From 58-81 sp012729145 (lineage in GTDB: Bacteria; Synergistota; Synergistia; Synergistales; Thermovirgaceae), in the NCBI GenBank assembly GCA_040770625.1, contig JAXGIW010000008.1, forward strand, positions 1 to 64,000: a stretch of DNA of 64,000 nucleotides. Direction: 5' to 3'. A model generated the notes under the pieces. The model was not told the origin of the DNA. It ran no database searches and saw nothing but the letters and a program-made list of their open reading frames with translations. Shown one piece after another: positions 16,200-25,005 of this stretch (the stretch's first letter is position 1; each line of letters opens with the position of its first letter). The position numbers and the translations under genes are program-made.

Positions 16200-16583
16200 A
16201 TGACCGCTAGGAGACTGAAATGGGCGATAGCTCTGACGGCTGTCCTGCTTCTGGTGTTGGCGCCCCTGGCGATGGCCCAGGCTTCGCTTACGGGAACATA
16301 CAGGGGGACCTTCATCGGCGACGACTATGGGTGGTTCGTCGTTGAAGTCGAGACCGGCGGGAGCATAACCGGAGTGGTCCATTCGAATGTGTCGCTTATG
16401 GACATGGAAGTTCAGGGTAGGTGGGAGCTGGACGGGGCCTTCGAGTTCATGACCGTTCAGGAGGAGGGTGTACCCCTCTACTTCCTGGGGCAGATCGATT
16501 TCATGAACAGGTTCCTGGGCAAGTGGTCCTTCGACGACCACTCCGGACGGGGTTCCTTCTACGGGATAATCCAGAGGGACTGA
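16200..16583 (+). CDS. Small exported protein of unknown function
   Basis: This 127-residue protein has a clear signal peptide (hydrophobic ALTAVLLLVLAPLAMA, cleavage probably near residue 27). About 100 residues rich in Gly, aromatics and alternating hydrophobics follow (TYRGTFIGDDYGWFVVEVE, then DDHSGRGSFYGIIQRD), which suggests a small beta-barrel or sandwich. I do not recognise a family. AAGGAAG lies upstream of the ATG. It sits between the Fur-type regulator and the branching enzyme with its own possible promoter. Confidence 0.72.
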   Translation: MTARRLKWAIALTAVLLLVLAPLAMAQASLTGTYRGTFIGDDYGWFVVEVETGGSITGVVHSNVSLMDMEVQGRWELDGAFEFMTVQEEGVPLYFLGQIDFMNRFLGKWSFDDHSGRGSFYGIIQRD

Positions 16584-16608
16584 GGAACTGGCTGTCCGCG
16601 GTAAGACC

Positions 16609-18567
16609 ATGCGCTACGATACCTCGCTCCTGACGGAGCAGGACATATATCTTTTCAGAGAAGGGCGCCACTGCCGGCTCCACGAGAGGCTCGGCGCCCA
16701 CTTTCTTGACCTCCCGGGAGGGGAGGGAACCCAATTTGCTGTCTGGGCCCCGGCGGCCGATCATGTGTCTGTCATCGGGGATTTCAACGGCTGGGACAGC
16801 GAGAGCTTCCCCTTGAAGCCCCGCTGGGACTCCTCCGGGATCTGGGAGGGCTTCGTGCCGGGGGTGGGCCCGGGAGCTTTGTACAAGTACAAAATCAGCT
16901 CTGGAGGGTCTGTATTCGAAAAGGGAGACCCCTTCGCTTTCCTCTGGGAGACGGCGCCAAAGACAGCGTCGGTGGTCTGGAAGACGTCCTACGACTGGAG
17001 AGACGACGGCTGGATGGCCGGAAGGGGAGGAAAGAACTCCCTGGAGAGCCCTATATCGGTCTACGAGGTCCACCCGGGATCGTGGAGGCGGGGAGGTAAC
17101 GGAGACTTCCTCTCCTGGAGAGAGATGGCCCCGCTTCTTGCCCGTTACGCCAGGGAGGCAGGTTTCACTCACGTGGAGCTTCTGCCCGTCATGGAGCATC
17201 CATTCTACGGGTCCTGGGGGTACCAGACGCTGGGGTACTTCGCTCCGACCAGCCGCTTTGGAAGACCCGAAGACCTGATGTTCATGATCGACACCCTGCA
17301 CCAGGAAGGGTTGGGGGTGATCCTCGACTGGGTACCTTCCCACTTCCCCGACGACCCCCACGGCCTTGCCCGGTTCGACGGGACTTGTCTCTTTGAGCAC
17401 TCCGACCCCAGGAAGGGTTTCCATCCCGACTGGAAGAGCTGCATCTTCAACTACGGTCGCCATGAGGTGAGGTCCTTCCTCCTCAGCAGTGCCTCCTTCT
17501 GGGTCGACCGGTTTCACGCTGACGGGATAAGGGTGGACGCCGTGGCCTCCATGCTCTACCTGGACTACTCCCGGAAGGAAGGGGAGTGGCTTCCCAACGT
17601 CCACGGCGGCAATGAGAACCTTGAGGCCATCCAGTTTTTGAGGGACCTTAACACGGCCCTCTACAGGGATTTCCCCGGGATCCAGACCTTTGCCGAGGAG
17701 TCCACGGCCTGGCCAATGGTGACCAGGCCCGTCCACACGGGGGGGCTGGGGTTCGGGTTCAAGTGGAACATGGGGTGGATGCACGACTCCCTCAAATACA
17801 TGTCCAAGGACCCGGTGTTCAGGAAGTACGAGCACGACTCGCTCACTTTTTCAGCCTGGTACGCCTTCTCGGAGAACTTCGTCCTTCCCCTGTCCCACGA
17901 CGAGGTAGTCCACGGGAAGGGGTCCCTGTCGGGAAAGATGCCCGGCGACGAGTGGCAGAGGTTCGCCAATCTGAGGCTCCTTTTTGGGTACATGTTCGCA
18001 CACCCCGGGAAGAAGCTCCTCTTCATGGGGGGAGAGTTCGCTCAGGGGAGAGAGTGGGACCATGACAACTCCCTGGACTGGCACCTGGCTGGAGAAGAGC
18101 CTCACGCCGGGGTGAAGCGCTGGGTGGATGATCTTAACCGGGTCTACGTGGAAGAGAGGGCTCTCCACGAACTGGACTTCTCACGCGAGGGGTTCAGGTG
18201 GATCGACGCCAGGGACAGCGACAACAGCGTGATATCCTTCCTGCGCTTCGGGAAGGACAGCTCTGAAGCAATACTGGCGGTCTGCAACTTCACCCCCATC
18301 CCGAGGTACGGTTATGTACTGGGAGTACCCTTCGGGGGGCGCTGGAGGGAGATCCTTAACAGCGATGCCGGACTTTACGGCGGTAGCGGGACGGGCAACC
18401 TCGGCGGGGTCGAAGCCGAGGGCGAGCTCTCTCACGGGTTTCCCTGGAGGGTCACGCTTACGCTCCCCCCCCTTGGGGTGGTGCTGCTTAAGGGCGGAGA
18501 ACATAGGAGGCAGGAGGCAGGAAAGGCAGAAACCCTTGAGGCTGGAGAACCAAATTCAAAGGCGTGA
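16609..18567 (+). CDS. glgB: 1,4-alpha-glucan (glycogen) branching enzyme
   Basis: This 652-residue GH13 enzyme transfers alpha-1,4 glucan segments to make alpha-1,6 branches in glycogen. An N-terminal CBM48 region (FAVWAPAADHVSVIGDFNGW, about residues 40-130) precedes the barrel. The catalytic Asp is in DGIRVDAVASMLYLDYSR near 306, the Glu in TFAEEST near 363, and LPLSHDEVVHGKGSL near 428 carries the third carboxylate. The normal end is VTLTLPPLGVVLLKGG. The last about 20 residues (EHRRQEAGKAETLEAGEPNS) are translated from a dispersed intergenic repeat, so the native stop has been lost or replaced. A GH57 protein downstream suggests a glucan-storage role. Confidence 0.93.
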   Translation: MRYDTSLLTEQDIYLFREGRHCRLHERLGAHFLDLPGGEGTQFAVWAPAADHVSVIGDFNGWDSESFPLKPRWDSSGIWEGFVPGVGPGALYKYKISSGGSVFEKGDPFAFLWETAPKTASVVWKTSYDWRDDGWMAGRGGKNSLESPISVYEVHPGSWRRGGNGDFLSWREMAPLLARYAREAGFTHVELLPVMEHPFYGSWGYQTLGYFAPTSRFGRPEDLMFMIDTLHQEGLGVILDWVPSHFPDDPHGLARFDGTCLFEHSDPRKGFHPDWKSCIFNYGRHEVRSFLLSSASFWVDRFHADGIRVDAVASMLYLDYSRKEGEWLPNVHGGNENLEAIQFLRDLNTALYRDFPGIQTFAEESTAWPMVTRPVHTGGLGFGFKWNMGWMHDSLKYMSKDPVFRKYEHDSLTFSAWYAFSENFVLPLSHDEVVHGKGSLSGKMPGDEWQRFANLRLLFGYMFAHPGKKLLFMGGEFAQGREWDHDNSLDWHLAGEEPHAGVKRWVDDLNRVYVEERALHELDFSREGFRWIDARDSDNSVISFLRFGKDSSEAILAVCNFTPIPRYGYVLGVPFGGRWREILNSDAGLYGGSGTGNLGGVEAEGELSHGFPWRVTLTLPPLGVVLLKGGEHRRQEAGKAETLEAGEPNSKA

Positions 18568-18586
18568 ACGGTGAACGGTCAACGGT
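18510..18586 (+). repeat. 77-bp dispersed repeat, copy A (overlaps glgB 3' end)
   Basis: This stretch is identical over 77 bases to 20615-20691. It starts GCAGGAGGCAGGAAAGGCAG and ends GAACGGTGAACGGTCAACGGT. The first 58 bases are inside the glgB reading frame. A diverged relative lies near 10195-10290. Confidence 0.85.
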
Positions 18587-19044
18587 CAACGGTGAACGGG
18601 AAAAACCGAACCCAAGGCCAAATCTTTTTCACCGCAGGGGACGCAGACGCAGCCCCTCGTTGGATCACCTCGGGAGGCTTCACTCTGCCCTAGCTGGCGT
18701 ACCGCCAGCGTAGGGTAGGGTAGGACAAGAGGGAAAAGCAAGGCTGTGTCATTCCGAACCGCCGAAAGCGTGTGAGGAATCTGGATCGGAATAATTCTTT
18801 AAACCAGATCTCCGCCGGCAGGCGGACGTCCCGCTTCGCTTCGCTCGGGATGACAGCAAGGGGCAAGGTCGTGAACTCTTAACAGTTCTTAAATGCCTAT
18901 CAGATCATTTCAGGGGAGTGCGTTTTTGATGATATCTTCCAAGGATCTTCCTCGCGTTGGGTCATTTTGTGAGAGGAAAGAGCATAGTCGGGTGTTGTGT
19001 TCCTTCTTGTCTCTTCTGACTTCTTATGTATCACGGGCTTCAAG
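18587..19044. repeat. Gene-free gap with dispersed repeats
   Basis: No gene is supported. The stretch holds a CACCGCAGGGGACGCAGAC copy near 18629, a CTGGCGTACCGCCAG hairpin word at 18694-18708 within a 37-bp sequence repeated at 23864-23900, a CATTCCGAACCGCCGAAAG copy near 18749 and an ACCAGATCTCCGCC copy near 18803. A GTG at 18997 could extend the GH57 frame by 16 unconserved residues. Confidence 0.65.
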
Positions 19045-20466
19045 ATGACAAGGTACGTCTGCATTCACGGGCATTTTTACCAGCCCCCGAGGGAGAACCC
19101 CTGGACGGGGAGGGTGGACCGTCAGAGGAGCGCACTGCCCTACCATGACTGGAATGAGAGGGTGACCATCCAGTGCTACGCCCCCAACGCGGCGGCAAGG
19201 CTCCTGGACGGCGAAGGAAAGGTGCGCCGCACCCTGAACAATTATTCCCGCATCAGTTTCAACTTCGGACCAACCCTGCTGTCCTGGATGGAGAAGGCCA
19301 GCCCCGAGACCTACGCGGCCATTCTGGCCGCCGACAGGGAAAGCAGGGAGAGATTTTCCGGCCACGGGGGAGCCATCGCACAGGCCTACAGCCACATGAT
19401 CATGCCGCTGGCTTCCTCCAGGGACAAGAGAACCCAGGTGATCTGGGGCGTTCGGGACTTCATGCACCGCTTCGGCAGGAAGCCTGAGGGTATGTGGCTC
19501 CCGGAGACGGCTGTGGACCTGGAGACCCTTGATATCATGACCGAGGAGGGGATCCGCTTCACTGTACTGGCTCCGCACCAGGCCCTCAGGGTGAGGGAAG
19601 GGGGAACATGGCGCGATGTCCGGGGCGGAAAGGTGGACACTACGGTCCCCTACAGCTGTGAACTGCCCTCTGGAAGGAAGATGGCCCTCTTTTTCTACAA
19701 TGGGCCAATAGCCCACGACATTGCCTTCGGAGAACTGCTAAAGGACGGCGGATCCTTCGCAAGGAGGATGATCGACGGGGCCTCGGGGGAGGGCCTGCGC
19801 CTCTGTCACGTTGCCGTAGACGGGGAGACCTTCGGTCACCATCACCGTTTCGGGGAGATGGCCCTGGCCTACTGTCTTGAAAAGCTGGAGGAGAGCCGGA
19901 AGGCGGAACTGACGGTCTACGGTGAGTTCCTGGAAAAGCACACCCCGAAGGCAGCGGCGGAGATCGCAGAGAACACTTCCTGGAGCTGTTCCCACGGTGT
20001 GGAGAGGTGGAGGTCCGACTGCGGCTGCAGGGCAGGAGACCACCCCGAGTGGCGCCAGGAGTGGAGAGGACCCCTGAGGGAAGCCCTGGATGGCCTGAGG
20101 GCAGAGGTGGACTCCATCTTCGAGGACGCCGGGAGCAAGCTCTTCGATGACCCATGGAAGGCCCGGGACGGGTATATTGATGTCCTTCTCCAAGGAGGCG
20201 GCCAGGGGGGGAGGGCCAGGGAGCTTTTGGAGATGGAGCGCAACGCCATGCTCATGTACACCAGCTGCGGATGGTTCTTCGACGATATCTCAAGGATCGA
20301 GACGGTCCAGGTTCTGAGTTACGCCATGAGGGCAGCGGAGCTTGCCGGGGAGATCTCCGGACAGGACGTGAAGGGCTCCTTCCTGAAGGAGCTGGAGAAG
20401 GTGGGTGGGAATACGGAGGAGGTCCCGAATGCGAGGGTCGCGGTGGAAGGGGTAAAAAACCGATAG
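19045..20466 (+). CDS. Glycoside hydrolase family 57 protein with DUF3536
   Basis: The ATG at 19045 is preferred because the conserved family start (RYVCIHGHFYQPPRENPW) follows directly, giving 473 residues; the ribosome site is weak. GH57 enzymes act on alpha-glucans. Features are HGHFYQPPRE, the middle block PEGMWLPETAVDLETLD near residue 148 with the likely nucleophile Glu, and HVAVDGETFGHHHRFGE near 257 with the likely acid/base Asp. A C-terminal DUF3536 region contains WSCSHGVERWRSDCGC. Whether it is an amylase-type hydrolase or a transferase is not clear. The nearest upstream gene is the branching enzyme, which fits storage-glucan turnover. Confidence 0.85.
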   Translation: MTRYVCIHGHFYQPPRENPWTGRVDRQRSALPYHDWNERVTIQCYAPNAAARLLDGEGKVRRTLNNYSRISFNFGPTLLSWMEKASPETYAAILAADRESRERFSGHGGAIAQAYSHMIMPLASSRDKRTQVIWGVRDFMHRFGRKPEGMWLPETAVDLETLDIMTEEGIRFTVLAPHQALRVREGGTWRDVRGGKVDTTVPYSCELPSGRKMALFFYNGPIAHDIAFGELLKDGGSFARRMIDGASGEGLRLCHVAVDGETFGHHHRFGEMALAYCLEKLEESRKAELTVYGEFLEKHTPKAAAEIAENTSWSCSHGVERWRSDCGCRAGDHPEWRQEWRGPLREALDGLRAEVDSIFEDAGSKLFDDPWKARDGYIDVLLQGGGQGGRARELLEMERNAMLMYTSCGWFFDDISRIETVQVLSYAMRAAELAGEISGQDVKGSFLKELEKVGGNTEEVPNARVAVEGVKNR

Positions 20467-20742
20467 ACGAAAAATCAAACACCAAGGCAGAGCCAAACTA
20501 ACCCCCTTTTTACCACAGAGGACACAGAGGTCGCAGAGAAAACCTAATATCAGGAGGCAGGGAAACCTTAAGGGCGTGAGACGTGAGAAGAAACAAGGCG
20601 GCAGGCATCAGGCTGCAGGAGGCAGGAAAGGCAGAAACCCTTGAGGCTGGAGAACCAAATTCAAAGGCGTGAACGGTGAACGGTCAACGGTAAACGGGAA
20701 AGCCCAAGGCCAAGGCAGAAAAGCAAGGCGGCAGACCTTCTG
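20467..20742. repeat. Repeat-filled gap downstream of the GH57 gene
   Basis: No gene is visible. It includes CACAGAGGACACAGAGG near 20515, a GGCGGCAGGCATCAGGCTGC word near 20597 and copy B of the 77-bp repeat at 20615-20691, identical to 18510-18586. Confidence 0.7.
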
Positions 20743-20771
20743 TTGAGCGGGTTTGATATTTGCGCTAAAAT
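20743..20771 (+). promoter_or_regulatory. Sigma-70-type promoter of the ferredoxin gene
   Basis: TTGAGC at 20743-20748 is separated by 17 bases from TAAAAT at 20766-20771. The ferredoxin ATG follows 55 bases later, with an AGGAGGG ribosome site between. Confidence 0.55.
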
Positions 20772-20825
20772 GAACGATACTGCGAACATATAAAAGCATT
20801 ACCCCAGACAAGGAGGGAATCTTGA

Positions 20826-20999
20826 ATGGCAAAGGCAGTAGTTGACAAGGATACTTGTGTAGGTTGCGAAGCTTGTGTTGGGACCTGCCCCGTTTCGGCC
20901 ATCAGTATGGAGGACGGAAAGGCCCAGGTCGACCCTGAAACCTGTGTTGAGTGCGGCGCCTGCGTTGCAGTCTGCCCGGTAAGTGCTATCTCCCAGTAG
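20826..20999 (+). CDS. 2[4Fe-4S] ferredoxin
   Basis: This 57-residue protein is a small electron carrier with two classic cluster motifs, CVGCEACVGTCP (about residues 11-22) and CVECGACVAVCP (40-51), each followed by VSAIS. The two halves are near repeats of each other. AGGAGGG precedes the ATG, a sigma-70 promoter lies upstream and a strong terminator follows, so it is probably a single-gene unit with high expression. As the soluble ferredoxin it is a plausible partner of the bifurcating hydrogenase encoded downstream, though that link is inferred. Confidence 0.95.
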   Translation: MAKAVVDKDTCVGCEACVGTCPVSAISMEDGKAQVDPETCVECGACVAVCPVSAISQ

Positions 21000-21019
21000 T
21001 TATTGGGATCTGTTCTTTC

Positions 21020-21057
21020 GAGGGGCGCTTCCGAAAGGAAGAGACCCCTCTTTTTTT
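21020..21057 (+). terminator. Rho-independent terminator after the ferredoxin gene
   Basis: AGGGG pairs with CCCCT and CTTCC with GGAAG around a GAAA loop, followed by eight T residues. Confidence 0.85.
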
Positions 21058-21080
21058 ATTCTCCGAGAGGAAGTCTTCTA

Positions 21081-21431
21081 ATGTCATCTGAAAGGACCGC
21101 CCGGTGGCTGAGGTTTGCCTGGATTGCAGGCATCGCCGCCTTTCTGGCAGTTTCGGTAATGCCGTTGAGCAGATCCCCCCTTCCGGGTGTTGAGATGGGC
21201 GACAAGATAGCCCACTTCGGGGTCTTTTTTGTCCTGGCTCTCTTTCCTGTCGTGACAGGTGCTGTAAGGGTACGGACAGTCTTCCTTGTGCTTCTGGTGC
21301 TTGCTATTACCTCGGAATCTCTCCAGGCCCTGGTCCCCTTCCGCAGCTGTGAGGTTGCCGACCTTGCATCCGACGTCATGGGCCTTCTTCTTGGCCTCGT
21401 CATCGGGGTTGTCCTGGCAAGAAAAAAGTAA
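21081..21431 (+). CDS. VanZ-like membrane protein
   Basis: The start at 21081 (MSSERTARW, with GAGAGGA upstream) gives 116 residues; a longer frame from 21003 would run through the ferredoxin terminator. Four hydrophobic segments are visible. The family signature is GDKIAHFGVFFVLALF near residue 46 and SESLQALVPFRSCEVADLASD near 84, with the conserved Asp-Lys-His and Asp-x3-Asp pattern of VanZ proteins. The function of this family outside glycopeptide resistance is unclear. It appears to be a stand-alone gene. Confidence 0.78.
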   Translation: MSSERTARWLRFAWIAGIAAFLAVSVMPLSRSPLPGVEMGDKIAHFGVFFVLALFPVVTGAVRVRTVFLVLLVLAITSESLQALVPFRSCEVADLASDVMGLLLGLVIGVVLARKK

Positions 21432-21581
21432 GAGACATCCCTTTTTCCCAAGAACATGCAGACTCTACTGTAAATGTTTTAACCTTCCCCCTTTTTTGCG
21501 TCTTCTCTGCCGAAACAGCTCTTTTCAGTAACAGTTATAATGTTCATCAACAACTTACCTGACGAAGGCTGGTGAAAGGTC

Positions 21582-22055
21582 ATGGCAAAGCCAAACAAGG
21601 CCCTGGAGAAGGAGATCATGGCCATTCTTGAGAAGAACCTGAAGAGCATCTGGGAGGGTGATGTGGCAGCTTACAGTAACACCACTTCCGAGGACTGTAC
21701 TTTTTTCGAGTGGTACATATCTCCCCAGAGGATCGATGGCCTGGAATTCCACCTGCGGGAGCTCCGCGTTCACCGAATGGTGGTGGGGGGAAGCCCCGAC
21801 CCACTGGAGGAGGAGGAGCAGCTCTTCGAGCACGAGATACTTCAGCCGAAGGTCCAGGTCTTCGGGGCGACGGCAGTGGTCACCTTCACGCTCATGGTGA
21901 GGGCAGTCTTTCCGGGGAAGATAGTGCATAAGAGCCACAATGAGACCAGGGTCTTCAACAACTTCGGCACAAAGAAGAACCCCGACTGGAAGCTCGTGCA
22001 CTGCCACAAGTCCCCAATGGTGACCCCTGACAGCATGTCCGTACTCAGGTCCTAG
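21582..22055 (+). CDS. SnoaL/NTF2-like protein
   Basis: This 157-residue protein has the NTF2-like cone fold pattern: an N-terminal helix (ALEKEIMAILEKNLKSIWEG), DVAAYSNTTSEDCTFFEWY, and late strands VFGATAVVTFTLMVRAVFPG and WKLVHCHKSP. Relatives include SnoaL-like and CaMKII-association-type domains, often ligand-binding or of unknown role. The frame is complete and the metallophosphoesterase starts 15 bases downstream, so the two are probably one transcript. No catalytic residues can be assigned. Confidence 0.74.
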   Translation: MAKPNKALEKEIMAILEKNLKSIWEGDVAAYSNTTSEDCTFFEWYISPQRIDGLEFHLRELRVHRMVVGGSPDPLEEEEQLFEHEILQPKVQVFGATAVVTFTLMVRAVFPGKIVHKSHNETRVFNNFGTKKNPDWKLVHCHKSPMVTPDSMSVLRS

Positions 22056-22070
22056 GGGAACAGCGAACGC

Positions 22071-22685
22071 ATGGGAGCCTGGAAGGATTTTCTGGCCTGT
22101 TTCCGTACGGTGTTGCCGCTTCCCTTGCACCTGCAGGAGGCCAGAGGGAAGTGCCTGGTCCATGTTTCGGACACGCCGTCGGTCTTTTACGGAGATCTCA
22201 GGAGGCTTTTGGAGTTCCTTGAGCCCCTCTGCCTTGTCCACACGGGGGACCTGGTCGACGACGTGAAGCTGGCCCTCAGACCGGGGTACTCCAGGATCTT
22301 CAGGAACAGGCTTCGCCTCCTTGCGGAGGTAATGAGCGCGGTCCCGGGGGACAGGGTCGCCATCATTACAGGGAACCACGATCTCCCCGAGGTGGTCCGT
22401 TCTGCCTTTCCGGGCGTGATGGTATTCGAGGAGGGGATCAGGTTGAGCCTCTGCGGACTGGACGTAGCCCTTGCCCACTCCCTGGAGGAGCTCCCCCTGC
22501 CCCCTGCGGCCTTCAACCTTTTCGGGCACGACGTGGAGGTGCCTCTCGATCATGAGGGCAGCCTCTATCTCAACGGAGTTAACGGGATCAACGTTATCCT
22601 TTTAGAAGGCGGCACCGTGGAGGTGTTACCCTATCCTCCCTACGTTGACGATGCCAGGTGCTGCAGGCGTAGAACCGGTCTCTGA
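22071..22685 (+). CDS. Metallophosphoesterase
   Basis: This 204-residue protein carries the calcineurin-like metal ligands in order: HVSDTPS near residue 31, HTGDLVDD near 57, ITGNHDLPE near 99, ALAHS near 133 and NLFGHD near 149. The first motif reads D-T rather than the usual D-x-H, so one metal ligand differs from the standard set. It is likely a cytoplasmic phosphodiesterase or phosphatase; the substrate is unknown. It lies between the NTF2-like gene and an uncharacterised 330-residue gene, with short gaps suggesting one operon. Confidence 0.78.
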   Translation: MGAWKDFLACFRTVLPLPLHLQEARGKCLVHVSDTPSVFYGDLRRLLEFLEPLCLVHTGDLVDDVKLALRPGYSRIFRNRLRLLAEVMSAVPGDRVAIITGNHDLPEVVRSAFPGVMVFEEGIRLSLCGLDVALAHSLEELPLPPAAFNLFGHDVEVPLDHEGSLYLNGVNGINVILLEGGTVEVLPYPPYVDDARCCRRRTGL

Positions 22686-22704
22686 TCGAAAGGGGTGAGG
22701 GAGA

Positions 22705-23697
22705 ATGCTTTCGCTGGTCAGGGGAGGCACAAGAGAGATCTTCCTTAAGCTGAAGGACCAGGGGGTTATTGAATCGGTGGCAGCCAAATTCCCCCTTGTC
22801 GAGAAACAGTACGAGGATGCGTGGGATAGTTCAAGCGAGGGTCAGACCCTGATATTTGCAACCATGAAGGGGAGATCGCTTGGGGAGATAAGGGTTTTCC
22901 TGGCCGATTCCAGCCCCGGTGAGATCCTGGCCTTTATGCTAAACGAGGGGCTCTGTGACAAGTTGGAGAAGGCGAGCATGCTTCCCAGGACGATCCTCTT
23001 CAGGGTAAGCGGCGACTACTCTGAAGTTATGGAACAGATGAAACAGGACCTTGATGCCAAGGTGGGAAAGATACCCCTGTTTTTGCGTTGGACCGATAGC
23101 GGCGGCAGGGTGGCAGTAATGTTCACCAGGAACAACCTCAATCGCCCCATAGCGATAAAGGATCTCTTCCCCGACGTTCTCTACATCCAGATGCCCTACG
23201 AACAGCTTTTGAGGAGTCTGAGGAGCAGGGCCATGTCCTACTTCAATGAGGCCCGGGGGCATGCCGACTGGAGAAGCCTGGAGATCCGGGTCTACGATAT
23301 GTGGGAGAGGTACCCTCTTCAGGCTAAAAGACTCCGCCTGGTACTGGACGAGCTGGAGATCGGCCTTGTCCTGGGCGAGGGCAGGGGGAAGGATTTCGCC
23401 CATATTCTGATGCCCGTTCCCGTCTACCGGTTCCATCTGGCGACTTTCCTTGAGCCCGAGAGGATCAAGGAGATCCTGATGGGGATGGAGTACAGCGCCT
23501 CCGGGAAGCGCCTGGTGGACCTGGATCTCTTCGAGGGCAAGAAGAAGACCAGCTGGGGTGCCATGGCAGAAAAGGACGAGGACAGGGAGAGGGCCGGGGT
23601 CAGACTGCGGGAGCGGCTGATGGAGGGACTGCTTCCCTCCACCGGGGATCAGCTCGCCCGAATAGAAGAGGAGATCGAGGGGGAGGAGAGGGCGTAA
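22705..23697 (+). CDS. Conserved-looking protein of unknown function
   Basis: This 330-residue protein is not recognised. It is soluble, charged, without signal peptide or membrane segment, and opens LVRGGTREIFLKLKDQGVIE. It contains a segment FPDVLYIQMPYEQLLRSLRS, a basic helical region around residues 210-235 and a C-terminal Glu-rich helix. It follows the metallophosphoesterase by 19 bases with GGGGTGAGGGAG before the ATG, so it is the last gene of that short operon. The gene appears real from its codon pattern and clean start. Confidence 0.6.
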   Translation: MLSLVRGGTREIFLKLKDQGVIESVAAKFPLVEKQYEDAWDSSSEGQTLIFATMKGRSLGEIRVFLADSSPGEILAFMLNEGLCDKLEKASMLPRTILFRVSGDYSEVMEQMKQDLDAKVGKIPLFLRWTDSGGRVAVMFTRNNLNRPIAIKDLFPDVLYIQMPYEQLLRSLRSRAMSYFNEARGHADWRSLEIRVYDMWERYPLQAKRLRLVLDELEIGLVLGEGRGKDFAHILMPVPVYRFHLATFLEPERIKEILMGMEYSASGKRLVDLDLFEGKKKTSWGAMAEKDEDRERAGVRLRERLMEGLLPSTGDQLARIEEEIEGEERA

Positions 23698-24020
23698 GAC
23701 GTGAGATGTAAAAGTAAATTCACAAGCGTGAACGGCAAGCGGTAAACAGTGAACGGTAATACCCACCCCAAAGCCAGGGCATCTCACCACAGTGGACACA
23801 GAGTTACACAGACACATCACCTCCCTCGTTAAAACTCCTCGGGACTATGTCGGTAGGCTTCGCTCTGCCCTAGCTGGCGTACCGCCAGCGTAGGGTAGGG
23901 TGGGGCCACAGAGGAGAATCTTTTTTAATGGGGGAAGCCAAGGAGAACCAGTTTGAAGGGAGAAGGGTTGGCCCCGGGTTTTCCTGTTGCCTGCCTCCTG
24001 AAGTCTGTCGCCTTGTTCTT
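23698..24020. repeat. Repeat-filled gap between convergent genes
   Basis: No gene is seen. It contains GTGAACGGCAAGCGGTAAAC words near 23730, CACCACAGTGGACACAGAG near 23787 and a 37-bp copy (23864-23900) of the sequence at 18684-18720, including the CTGGCGTACCGCCAG hairpin. Confidence 0.65.
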
Positions 24021-24908
24021 TTAAAGCTCCTTCCAGCTCTTGAAGCCCCTGCCGAGGACCTCAGAAGCGTCGGATACTATCATGAAGGCCTTGGGGTCGT
24101 TGACGGAGAGGAACCTTTTCAGGTCCATGGTCTGTCGGGGTGTCAGAACGCAGAGAAGGGCGGGACGGTCCTCGTGGGTGAACCCTCCTTCACCGTGAAG
24201 GATCGTGACGCCCCGGTGGAGTTCCCCGGTAATGAAATCGGCGATCTCTTTCGGGTGGTTGCTGATGACGAAGACCTGCCTCCTCCTGTCAAAGGACCGG
24301 AGGACGTTGTCGAGGACCACTCCGTTGACGAATATGCTTACCAGGCCATAGATGGCTCCCTCGAGCCCGACGATGAAGACCGATACTCCGAGGATGACCA
24401 GGTTGATGTAGAAGGTGAAACGGCCGACCTCTATGCCGTAACGCTTCCTGAGAGCCACCACCAGTATGTCCGTGCCGCCCAGGGAGCTTCCCGAACGCAG
24501 AACAAGTCCCCCGCCAAGCCCCTTTACTGCCCCGGCCAGGATGGCCACCAGAAGAAGTTCGTCCAGGTGCGGGTAGGGTATACCTTCGAACAATTTGAGA
24601 AGGGCCGTCAGGAGGGTCACGGCGTAGACGGTCCACCCTACGAAACGTACCGATAGTTCCTTCATCCCCCAGGCAAGAAGGATGATGTTGGCCACTCCCA
24701 CCACCCAGGCCGGAGATATGCCGAAAGCGTAGTTGGTGAGTACGGCGATCCCTGATACGCCCGAGTCGGGGAGGCGATAGGGGATGGTGAGGGACATGAT
24801 GCCGAAGGCCACGATCAAGGTGCCGAACGTCATCAGTGCGAACGTCGGCAGTTCCTTTCTTGTTGCGGACAGTGTGCGAAGTATGGTCTTCCTGAGGCTC
24901 CATTTCAT
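24021..24908 (-). CDS. YitT-family membrane protein (DUF2179 C-terminal)
   Basis: This 295-residue protein has five to six membrane segments in its first 200 residues (for example LMTFGTLIVAFGIMSLTIPY and LLLVAILAGAVKGLGGGLVL) with the family signature GSSLGGTDILVVALRKRYG near residue 140. A cytoplasmic DUF2179 domain follows (QVFVISNHPKEIADFITGEL then RGVTILHGEGGFT). The family is widespread, but its transport substrate or role is not established. It is transcribed alone, divergent from the coiled-coil gene at 25006. Confidence 0.86.
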   Translation of the reverse strand: MKWSLRKTILRTLSATRKELPTFALMTFGTLIVAFGIMSLTIPYRLPDSGVSGIAVLTNYAFGISPAWVVGVANIILLAWGMKELSVRFVGWTVYAVTLLTALLKLFEGIPYPHLDELLLVAILAGAVKGLGGGLVLRSGSSLGGTDILVVALRKRYGIEVGRFTFYINLVILGVSVFIVGLEGAIYGLVSIFVNGVVLDNVLRSFDRRRQVFVISNHPKEIADFITGELHRGVTILHGEGGFTHEDRPALLCVLTPRQTMDLKRFLSVNDPKAFMIVSDASEVLGRGFKSWKEL

Positions 24909-25005
24909 GTAACAGAGTATAATTCCTCCGTGGCCGCCTTCAAAGAGGGGGCCTGCTTCGTGTTACAATTGTTGCCGATCTCAGAAAAGGGGGCAAAATT
25001 ACAAG

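Noticed and set aside
16501..17835. 444-residue frame antisense to glgB
   Set aside because: Shadow of glgB, without ribosome site or recognisable domain.
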